Positions 7,966 through 13,370 of a stretch of DNA of 13,370 bases are shown piece by piece. Made by a program: the position numbers and the translations under genes. The stretch's first letter is position 1; each line of letters begins with the position of its first letter. Under the pieces are notes generated by a model, which saw nothing but the letters and a program-made list of their open reading frames with translations, was not told the origin of the DNA and did not search any database. The DNA lies in assembly GCA_946480055.1 (NCBI GenBank), contig CAMLID010000090.1, positions 1 to 13,370 of the forward strand, read 5' to 3'. Source of the DNA: an uncultured Lysobacter sp. (lineage in GTDB: Bacteria > Pseudomonadota > Gammaproteobacteria > Xanthomonadales > Xanthomonadaceae).

Positions 7966-8532
7966 ATGGCCAGCTTGGGCATGAACGACGTCAAGACCGG
8001 ACAGAAGATCCTGGTCAACAACGACCCGTGCATCATCACCGAGACCGAATACGTCAAGCCGGGCAAGGGCCAGGCCTTCACCCGTATCAAGTACCGCAGC
8101 ATCAAGTCCGGCCGCGTGGTCGAAATGACCATGAAGGCCACCGACAGCGTCGAACAGGCCGACGTGGTCGACACCGACATGCAGTACCTGTACTCCGACG
8201 GCGAATACTGGCACTTCATGAACCAGGAGTCGTTCGAGCAGGTCCAGTCCGACAAGGCCGGCATGGGCGGCTCGGAGAAGTGGCTCAAGGGCGAGGAAGA
8301 GTGCGTGGTGACGCTGTGGAACGGCGTGCCGATCGCGGTCCAGCCGCCGAACTTCGTCGAGCTCAAGATCACCGAGACCGACCCGGGCGTGCGCGGCGAT
8401 ACCTCGGGCGGCGGCGGCAAGCCGGCGACCCTGGAAACCGGCGCGGTGGTGCGCGTGCCGCTGTTCGTGGGCCAGGACGAAATCATCAAGGTCGACACGC
8501 GTTCGGGCGAGTACGTCAGCCGCGTGAAGTGA
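7966..8532 (+). CDS. efp: Translation elongation factor P
   Basis: A 188-residue EF-P, which binds between the P and E sites of the ribosome and relieves stalling at proline stretches. Seen: the N-terminal KOW-like domain (about 1-64) with the loop [11 protein letters not shown], whose K34 is the residue beta-lysylated by EpmA/EpmB; an OB domain (about 66-127) with [11 protein letters not shown]; and the C-terminal OB domain (about 129-188) with [16 protein letters not shown] and the conserved ending [11 protein letters not shown]. Length equals that of E. coli EF-P. AGGAG (7954-7958) lies 7 bases before the ATG. The modification gene epmB is divergent, 213 bases away, so the modified form is expected. 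An imperfect stem-loop begins at its stop codon. Confidence 0.98.
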   Translation: MASLGMNDVKTGQKILVNNDPCIITETEYVKPGKGQAFTRIKYRSIKSGRVVEMTMKATDSVEQADVVDTDMQYLYSDGEYWHFMNQESFEQVQSDKAGMGGSEKWLKGEEECVVTLWNGVPIAVQPPNFVELKITETDPGVRGDTSGGGGKPATLETGAVVRVPLFVGQDEIIKVDTRSGEYVSRVK

Positions 8533-8579
8533 CGCATTGGCCCGTGGCCGCTTGCGGCCGCGGCTTTGCCGATGCGTCA
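8530..8579 (+). terminator. Stem-loop overlapping the efp stop codon
   Basis: An 11-bp stem with one G-U pair joins 8530-8540 to 8569-8579; its left arm begins with the efp TGA. Inside sits a second hairpin, GGCCGC (8546-8551) with GCGGCC (8554-8559). No U-run follows, so this is either a 3'-end stabiliser or an imperfect terminator. Its right arm overlaps the left arm of the next hairpin, so the two cannot form together. Confidence 0.45.
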
Positions 8580-8778
8580 TCCCCGCGGAGACGGGGGTGA
8601 GGGCGTGCGTTTGCGAACCACTGGTTGGCGCACGACCGAACGCCCGAGCGCCAGCGCTCGGGCCCGGGCCTCAGGGCCCTCGCGTCGTCTCCACGAAACG
8701 GGGGATCCATTGAATCCAGCGCCTGCTGGATTCTTCGGTTCCCCACCGAACCAACGCTCGGGCGCCCCGCGCCCGAGC
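8577..8778. repeat. Cluster of hairpins in the efp - mtaD spacer
   Basis: The non-coding stretch 8533-8900 has no credible gene but a run of inverted repeats: 8577-8585 with 8592-8600 (TCATCCCCG type, one G-U); 8604-8609 with 8629-8634; 8642-8650 with 8655-8663 (9 bp, perfect); 8712-8720 with 8725-8733 (GAATCCAGC/GCTGGATTC, perfect); 8734-8739 with 8745-8750; 8756-8764 with 8770-8778 (9 bp, perfect). The hairpins at 8642 and 8756 use the same arm sequence, CGCCCGAGC and its complement, in opposite order, so they can also pair with each other. GTCATCCCCGCG-type and GGATCCA/GAATCCAG words resemble dispersed intergenic repeats of Xanthomonadaceae; copy number cannot be judged from one window. 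Confidence 0.6.
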
Positions 8779-8900
8779 CGGGCGGTCCGGACGCGACGCC
8801 GCGCCAGCTAGCCATCCGCGCGTAACCGCAACCGGCTTCCGACCCGCTACGCTGTCGATATGCGCCGCCGTTGCGCGGTAACGAAGAGCCGAAAACGCGA

Positions 8901-10241
8901 ATGACGACCGATACCCCAGCCCAGCCCTGCGACCTGTTGATCGAAGCGGGCTGGGTGGTCCCGGTCGAGCCGCACGCGGTCGTGCTGGAAGACCACGCGG
9001 TCGCGGTGCGCGAAGGCGTGATCGTGGATATCCTGCCGATCGCCGACGCGCGCGTCCGCTACCGCGCCGCCGAGACCGTGGCGCGGCCCGAAGCGGCGCT
9101 GATCCCGGGCATGGTCAACGCCCACACCCATAACCCGATGACCTTGCTGCGCGGCATCGCCGACGATCTGCCGCTGATGGAATGGCTGCAGGGCCACATC
9201 TGGCCGGTCGAGGCGGCGGTGATCGGGCCGCAGTTCGTCGAGGACGGCATCACCCTGGCGATCGCCGAGATGCTGCGCGGCGGCACCACCTGCGCCAACG
9301 AGAACTACTTCTTCCCCGACGTCCAGGCCGCGGTCTACAAGCGCCACGGCTTCCGCGCCCGGGTCGGCCTGCCGGTGATCGATTTTCCGACCGCCTGGGC
9401 CCAGAGCTCGGACGAATACTTCGACCGCGCCGGCGAGGTCCACGACCTGTGGCGCGACGATCCGCTGGTCGCGACCGCGTTCGCGCCGCACGCGCCGTAC
9501 ACGGTCAGCGATGCCAATTTCGAACGCATCCGCATGCTCGCCGACCAGCTCGACCTGCCGGTGCATCTGCACACCCACGAGACCGCGCAGGAAATCGCCG
9601 ACTCGATCAAGCTGCACGGCCAGCGCCCGCTGGCGCGGCTGGACCGGCTGGGCTTGGTCACCGACCGCCTGATCGCCGTCCACATGACCCAGCTCACCGA
9701 CGCCGAGATCGCACTGTGCGCGCAGCGCGGCGTGAGCGTGGTGCATTGCCCCGAATCCAATCTCAAGCTGGCCTCGGGCTTCTGCCCGGCCTGCAAGTTG
9801 CATCAGGCCGGAGTCAATCTGGCGATCGGCACCGACGGCTGCGCCAGCAACAACGATCTCGACATGTTCGGCGAGACCCGCACCGCGGCCCTGCTGGCCA
9901 AGGCCGTGGCCGACGACGCCTCGGCGCTGGACGCGTTCAGCGCGCTGCGCGCGGCGACCCTGGGCGGCGCGCGTGCGCTGGGTTACGAAAGCAAGATCGG
10001 CTCGATCGAAGTCGGCAAGCAGGCCGACCTGGCCTGCGTCGACCTGGGGCAGCTCGAAACCCAGCCGGTGCACCACGTGGTCTCGCAGCTGATCTACGCC
10101 AGCGGCCGCCATCAGGTCAGCGACGTCTGGATCGCCGGCGCGGCCAAGCTGCGCGAGCGCGTGCTGGTGGATATGGACGTCCAGGCCCTGATCGCCAACG
10201 CGCGCCAGTGGCGCAGCCGGATCGCCGCGCTCGGACGCTGA
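8901..10241 (+). CDS. mtaD: MTA/SAH deaminase-like amidohydrolase
   Basis: A 446-residue amidohydrolase of the TRZ/ATZ/SsnA branch, best read as 5'-methylthioadenosine / S-adenosylhomocysteine deaminase, which hydrolyses the adenine amino group of these SAM by-products. Seen: GMVNAHTHN (metal ligands H75, H77); HLHTHE (H224 ligand, E227 catalytic); AVHMTQ (H261); [15 protein letters not shown] (282-296), typical of the family; and [12 protein letters not shown], with D312 as the last metal ligand. Length is normal. The ATG at 8901 is chosen; a TTG ten codons upstream in frame has no support. The promoter and Shine-Dalgarno are not clear. It precedes ubiG by 43 bases, the same neighbours as the Pseudomonas aeruginosa MTA deaminase (PA3170). 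UbiG makes SAH, so the pair may be functionally linked. A different aminohydrolase substrate cannot be excluded. Confidence 0.87.
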   Translation: MTTDTPAQPCDLLIEAGWVVPVEPHAVVLEDHAVAVREGVIVDILPIADARVRYRAAETVARPEAALIPGMVNAHTHNPMTLLRGIADDLPLMEWLQGHIWPVEAAVIGPQFVEDGITLAIAEMLRGGTTCANENYFFPDVQAAVYKRHGFRARVGLPVIDFPTAWAQSSDEYFDRAGEVHDLWRDDPLVATAFAPHAPYTVSDANFERIRMLADQLDLPVHLHTHETAQEIADSIKLHGQRPLARLDRLGLVTDRLIAVHMTQLTDAEIALCAQRGVSVVHCPESNLKLASGFCPACKLHQAGVNLAIGTDGCASNNDLDMFGETRTAALLAKAVADDASALDAFSALRAATLGGARALGYESKIGSIEVGKQADLACVDLGQLETQPVHHVVSQLIYASGRHQVSDVWIAGAAKLRERVLVDMDVQALIANARQWRSRIAALGR

Positions 10242-10284
10242 GTCCGGCATCCTCCTTTCACGCAACGTTGCACAGGCAGAGTCC

Positions 10285-11034
10285 ATGAGCGCACACGGCA
10301 ACGCGTCCGAACCGGCCCAGGCCGGCGCCGACGACAACTTCAGCCAGGCCGAACTCGACAAGTTCGGCGCCCTGGCCAACCGCTGGTGGGACCCGCAGGG
10401 CCCGCAGAAGGCGCTGCACGCGCTGAACCCGGCGCGGCTGGGCTATGTCGCGCAACGCGCGACCCTGGCCGGCGCGCGCGTGCTCGACGTCGGCTGCGGC
10501 GGCGGTCTGCTCAGCGAGGCCCTGGCCGGCGCGGGCGCCGAGGTGGTCGCGATCGATCTGGCCCCGGAACTGATCAAGGTCGCGCGCCTGCACAAGCTGG
10601 AAACCGGCGTGCGCGTGGACTACCGCCAGCAGTCGGTGGAATCGCTGGCGGCGGAGCAGCCGGGCAGCTTCGACGCGATCACCTGCATGGAAATGCTCGA
10701 GCACGTGCCCGATCCGGCGGCGATCGTGAGCGCCTGCGCGACCCTGCTCAAGCCGGGCGGGCGGCTGTTCCTGTCCACGCTCAACCGCACCCCGGCCGCG
10801 TTCGCGCTGGCGATCGTCGGCGCCGAGTACGTCGCCCGCGTGCTGCCCAAGGGCACTCACCAGTACCGCGACTTCATCAAGCCCTCGGAACTGGCGGCGT
10901 GGCTGCGCGCGGTCGAGCTGCAGTTGGAAGACGTCAGCGGCCTGATGTACGAACCCTGGCGCAACGCCGCGCGGGTGATCGCGCGCACCGACATCAATTA
11001 TCTGGCTTGCGCGCGCAAGCCGGAGGCGGCATGA
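10285..11034 (+). CDS. ubiG: Ubiquinone biosynthesis O-methyltransferase UbiG
   Basis: A 249-residue class I SAM-dependent methyltransferase catalysing both O-methylations of the ubiquinone head group (the catechol step and the final demethylubiquinone step). Seen: the N-terminal family motif [23 protein letters not shown] split over 27-49; SAM motif [10 protein letters not shown] (66-74); acidic D91 after AEVVAI; a [12 protein letters not shown] motif (133-144); and [15 protein letters not shown]. The late [16 protein letters not shown] segment is typical of UbiG. Length is close to E. coli UbiG (240). The ATG at 10285 follows a weak AGAG. Its stop overlaps the start of the next gene by four bases (ATGA), indicating translational coupling and one operon with the HAD phosphatase. 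Confidence 0.97.
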   Translation: MSAHGNASEPAQAGADDNFSQAELDKFGALANRWWDPQGPQKALHALNPARLGYVAQRATLAGARVLDVGCGGGLLSEALAGAGAEVVAIDLAPELIKVARLHKLETGVRVDYRQQSVESLAAEQPGSFDAITCMEMLEHVPDPAAIVSACATLLKPGGRLFLSTLNRTPAAFALAIVGAEYVARVLPKGTHQYRDFIKPSELAAWLRAVELQLEDVSGLMYEPWRNAARVIARTDINYLACARKPEAA

Positions 11035-11720
11035 ACCGCGAAGCCGGTGCGATGAGCTTTCCGAAAGCCGCGTTGTTCGATCTGGACGGCACCTTGCTCG
11101 ACAGTGCGCCGGACATGCTGGCGGCGCTGAACCTCATGCGCGCCCAGCGCGGCGATGCGCCGATGCCGCTGTCGCAACTGCGCCCGCACGTCTCGCGCGG
11201 CGGCCAGGCCATGCTGGCGGCGGCGTTTCCGGACGTGGCCGTGGAGCTGCGCAGCACCTGGCTGCAGGAATTTCTCGATCACTATCAGAACGAACTCGGC
11301 CGCCACGGCGGGCCGTTCGACGGCATCGAGGCGATGCTGGCCGAACTGGAAGCCGCCGGCTGCGTCTGGGGCATCGTCACCAACAAGCCCGAATACCTGG
11401 CGCAGCTGCTGCTGCCGCTGCTGGGCTGGGAATCGCGCTGCGCGGTGCTGATCGGCGGCGACACCCTGGCCAAGCGCAAGCCCGATCCGCTGCAACTGAC
11501 GGTCGCCGCCGAGCGCATCGGCGTGGATCCGGCCGACTGCGTCTACGTCGGCGACGACGAGCGCGACATCATCGCCGCGCGCGCCGCCGGCATGGCCTCG
11601 GTGGTCGCGTTGTGGGGCTATCGCTTGGCCGAGGACGATCCGCAGACCTGGCAGGGTGATCGCATGGTCGAACTGCCGCACACCCTGTGCGCGGCCGCGG
11701 CTTGGCCGGGCCGGCGATGA
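11031..11720 (+). CDS. HAD phosphatase, MupP / phosphoglycolate phosphatase type
   Basis: A 229-residue haloacid dehalogenase-family phosphatase. Seen: motif [11 protein letters not shown] (nucleophile D17, acid/base D19), an alpha-helical cap (about 28-100), motif II VTNKP (T117), motif III K150 in KRKPDP, and motif IV GDDERD (D175, D176). The C-terminal [13 protein letters not shown] fits the branch containing Pseudomonas MupP, which removes phosphate from N-acetylmuramate 6-phosphate in cell-wall recycling. P. aeruginosa also places mupP directly after ubiG. Many databases name such genes gph (phosphoglycolate phosphatase); substrate is therefore uncertain and I give no symbol. The ATG at 11031 overlaps the ubiG stop and has GGAGG four bases upstream; an ATG at 11052 lacks one. 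It overlaps the next gene by four bases as well. Confidence 0.9.
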   Translation: MNREAGAMSFPKAALFDLDGTLLDSAPDMLAALNLMRAQRGDAPMPLSQLRPHVSRGGQAMLAAAFPDVAVELRSTWLQEFLDHYQNELGRHGGPFDGIEAMLAELEAAGCVWGIVTNKPEYLAQLLLPLLGWESRCAVLIGGDTLAKRKPDPLQLTVAAERIGVDPADCVYVGDDERDIIAARAAGMASVVALWGYRLAEDDPQTWQGDRMVELPHTLCAAAAWPGRR

Positions 11721-12478
11721 GCGAGCCGCAAGCCGGCGACGCGCATACGCCGACCGATAGCGCCGCGCCGGACGACGCGCTGGCGAGCTTCATCGGCAAA
11801 TGGCGCGCGCGCTGGCCGGAGTGGGCGCTGGCCGAAACCTTCGTGCCGCCCGCGCAGCGCGAGACCGCGCTGGCCTGGGCCGCGCTGCAGCAGGAGCTCG
11901 GCGACGCCGCCTGGGGCGGGCGCGACGCGCGTCCCGGCGAACTCAAGTTGGGCTGGTGGCTGGAAGAGCTGCAGAGCTGGTCGCAAGGCCGGCGCCGTCA
12001 CCCGCTGGGCCAGGCGCTGCAACGCCGTCCGGCCCCCTGGGCCGCGCTCGCGGCCGCACTGCCGGGCCTGGCCGAAACCCGCGAACGCCCGCTCGACCGC
12101 GCCGAGGCCGGCGCGCAACTGAACGGATTCGCCGCCGCGATCGCCGCGATCGACGCCGCGTTGTTTGGCGCCGAGCCGGGATCCGGCGATGCGGCCGTGG
12201 TCGCCGCCAACCTGCTGCATGCGCGTTTGTCGCTGGAGGGCGAGCGCGCGGCGCCGCTGGGCGTGCTGGCGCGCAGCGGCGAGGCCGGCGCGGCCGCCGC
12301 CTGGGCCGAGGAACTGCGCGCGCAATGGCCGGCCGAGGCCGCCGCGACCGTGCCGCGGCGGCTGTGGGCCGGGCTCGCGCTGGCCCGCCTGCGCGCCGGC
12401 GATGCCGCACGCCCGCTGTCGCCGTGGCGCGCCCTGTGGAGCGCCTGGCGCGCCGCGCGCCGGCGCAGTGGCACGTAA
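11717..12478 (+). CDS. Squalene/phytoene synthase-like protein, probably non-catalytic
   Basis: A 253-residue alanine-rich protein that I place, with moderate confidence, in the squalene/phytoene synthase superfamily. The N-terminal half has the sequence style of bacterial members: DALASFIGKWRARWPEW (20-36), a helix ALAWAALQQELGDAAW (51-66), then KLGWWLEELQSW (77-88) and RHPLGQAL (94-101), like the xxWW-xEL ... HPLG pattern of phytoene-synthase-like proteins. The two Asp-rich metal sites of true prenyl synthases are not visible: the first is reduced to QELGDAA, and the second region reads AANLLHARLSLEGE (163-176) without aspartates. Catalysis is thus doubtful; a role related to NDUFAF6-like or hopanoid-like relatives is speculative. 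It starts at 11717 by ATGA overlap with the phosphatase stop, so it is the last gene of the ubiG cluster. No transmembrane segment is evident. Confidence 0.75.
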   Translation: MSEPQAGDAHTPTDSAAPDDALASFIGKWRARWPEWALAETFVPPAQRETALAWAALQQELGDAAWGGRDARPGELKLGWWLEELQSWSQGRRRHPLGQALQRRPAPWAALAAALPGLAETRERPLDRAEAGAQLNGFAAAIAAIDAALFGAEPGSGDAAVVAANLLHARLSLEGERAAPLGVLARSGEAGAAAAWAEELRAQWPAEAAATVPRRLWAGLALARLRAGDAARPLSPWRALWSAWRAARRRSGT

Positions 12479-12559
12479 GGTGCGACTCCATTCAGCCCAA
12501 CCGCGGCCGCGCAGACACAGCGTTTCAGCCCCGGACAGGGGCGGGCAGGCCGCAGCCGC

Positions 12560-12565
12560 TAGAAT
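12560..12565 (+). promoter_or_regulatory. Possible -10 box of folE2
   Basis: TAGAAT lies 42 bases before the folE2 GTG, in the 129-base gap after the phytoene-synthase-like gene. No good -35 hexamer is seen at 16-18 bases upstream. No long AT-rich palindrome resembling a Zur site is present in the gap. Confidence 0.35.
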
Positions 12566-12607
12566 GGCGGCCACTGCGGCCCCCCACGCCGCCCCAACGA
12601 ACCCGTC

Positions 12608-13370
12608 GTGACCACCAGCTCCCACACCCCTCGTCGTCTTCCCGATGTCGCCTTCGATCCCGCCGCCGCGGCGCGTCCGCTGGACTGGGTCGGCATGTCG
12701 AACATCGCCTTGCCGCTGCGCGTGGCGTCGGGCAACGGCGAGGCGATCCAGGTCGCCGCTTCGGTGGACGTTTCGGTCGATCTGCGCGACGCCCAGGCGC
12801 GCGGCATCCACATGTCGCGCATGTACCTGCAACTGCAGGATGCATTCGCCAGCGAGACCCTGACTCCGGCCGGCCTGCGCCGCGTGCTGCAGGCGCTGAT
12901 CGAGGGCCAGGGCGGCATTTCCAGCGCCGCGCGCCTGGTGCTGCGCTACGAACAGCTGTTGCTGCGTCCGGCCCTGGCCAGCGCCAACGCCGGCTGGAAG
13001 CGCTACCCGGTCGAGATCGACGCCACCCTGCGCGACGGCCATCTGCACCTGGGCCTGCGTTTTTCGGTCGAATATTCCAGCACCTGTCCGGCTTCGGCCG
13101 CGCTGTCGCGCCAGCTCAACGCCGAGCGCTTCGTCGCCGATTTCGCCGCCGCGCATCCGCTCTCGACCGCGGTGGTCGGCGAGTGGCTGGCGTCCGAGCG
13201 CGGCCTGGCCGCGACCCCGCACGCCCAGCGCAGCCGCGCCGACATCCGGGTCGAACTGCGCCCGGCCTTCGACGAACTGCCGCTGACCTCGCTGATCGAC
13301 GCCGTCGAGCAGGCCCTGGGCACGCCGGTGCAGACCGCGGTCAAGCGCGAGGACGAGCAGGCCTTCGCCC
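12608..13370 (+). CDS. folE2: GTP cyclohydrolase IB FolE2 (3' end outside window)
   Basis: The first 254 codons of a FolE2-type GTP cyclohydrolase, which converts GTP to 7,8-dihydroneopterin triphosphate, the entry step to folate and, in many bacteria, to queuosine. Seen: LDWVGMSNIALPLRV (25-39), DLRDAQARGIHMSRMY (58-73), FSVEYSSTCPAS (152-163) with the conserved C160, HAQRSRADI (205-213) with H205, and LIDAVEQALGTPVQTAVKREDEQAFA at the window edge (229-254). FolE2 proteins run a few dozen residues further, so only the C-terminus is missing. The start is GTG at 12608: an in-frame TAG at 12560-12562 closes the frame upstream with no ATG between, and the next ATG (codon 30) lies inside a conserved block. 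The Shine-Dalgarno is weak. FolE2 can work with metals other than zinc, so it may back up or replace zinc-dependent FolE. Confidence 0.93.
   Translation, partial: MTTSSHTPRRLPDVAFDPAAAARPLDWVGMSNIALPLRVASGNGEAIQVAASVDVSVDLRDAQARGIHMSRMYLQLQDAFASETLTPAGLRRVLQALIEGQGGISSAARLVLRYEQLLLRPALASANAGWKRYPVEIDATLRDGHLHLGLRFSVEYSSTCPASAALSRQLNAERFVADFAAAHPLSTAVVGEWLASERGLAATPHAQRSRADIRVELRPAFDELPLTSLIDAVEQALGTPVQTAVKREDEQAFA

Noticed and set aside
8871..8900. TTG start ten codons upstream of the mtaD ATG
   Set aside because: The extra residues are not family-like and no ribosome binding site precedes the TTG.
8533..8900. Small genes in the efp - mtaD spacer
   Set aside because: Open frames here are short, Arg/Pro/Ser-rich and pass through hairpin arms; no ribosome site or family resemblance.
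11618..13222. Long minus-strand open frame opposite the phosphatase, phytoene-like and folE2 genes
   Set aside because: It runs antisense to three genes with family motifs, and its product is Gly/Arg/Gln-rich without any domain.

Overview
The window reads as a piece of chromosome from a high-GC gammaproteobacterium of the Xanthomonadaceae, most like Lysobacter. This rests on the very GC-rich third codon positions, a FimX-type c-di-GMP receptor, bacterial EF-P with its EpmB modification enzyme, and an MTA/SAH deaminase - ubiG - HAD phosphatase cluster followed by a phytoene-synthase-like gene. The genus is an inference from gene content and style; no marker such as rRNA is present. I see no phage, IS element, CRISPR array, tRNA or rRNA.

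Left block (78-3387, all on the minus strand). Read in the direction of transcription: gluQ (tRNA-Asp queuosine glutamylation), an acetoacetyl-CoA reductase (phbB copy 1), phaR (polyhydroxyalkanoate regulator) and a second acetoacetyl-CoA-reductase-like SDR (phbB copy 2). The two SDRs are both exactly 246 residues and align without a gap, but diverge sharply around the cofactor-specificity region. A polyester synthase is not in the window.

Middle block (3388-6658). htpX (membrane zinc protease) is divergent from gluQ; the spacer holds a good match to a heat-shock (sigma-32) promoter and a set of short direct repeats. htpX ends in a clear rho-independent terminator and converges on fimX, a REC-PAS-GGDEF-EAL protein whose phosphoacceptor and catalytic motifs are all degenerate, as expected for a c-di-GMP sensor of type IV pilus function.

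Right-centre (6659-8900). epmB (lysine 2,3-aminomutase acting on EF-P) lies just upstream of fimX on the minus strand and is divergent from efp. EF-P carries the target lysine K34. Downstream of efp is a 368-base non-coding stretch packed with hairpins, the only structurally striking non-coding region here.

Right block (8901-13370, plus strand). mtaD-like deaminase, ubiG, a HAD phosphatase (MupP/Gph type) and a phytoene-synthase-like protein form a compact cluster; the last three are joined by 4-base ATGA overlaps. After a 129-base gap comes folE2 (GTP cyclohydrolase IB) with a GTG start, cut by the window end.

Overall this is mostly conserved core genome. I did not find a convincing undescribed multi-gene system. 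The points most worth a second look are the diverged reductase pair around phaR, the sigma-32-like htpX promoter, the hairpin cluster after efp, and the motif-degenerate phytoene-synthase-like protein in the ubiG cluster.
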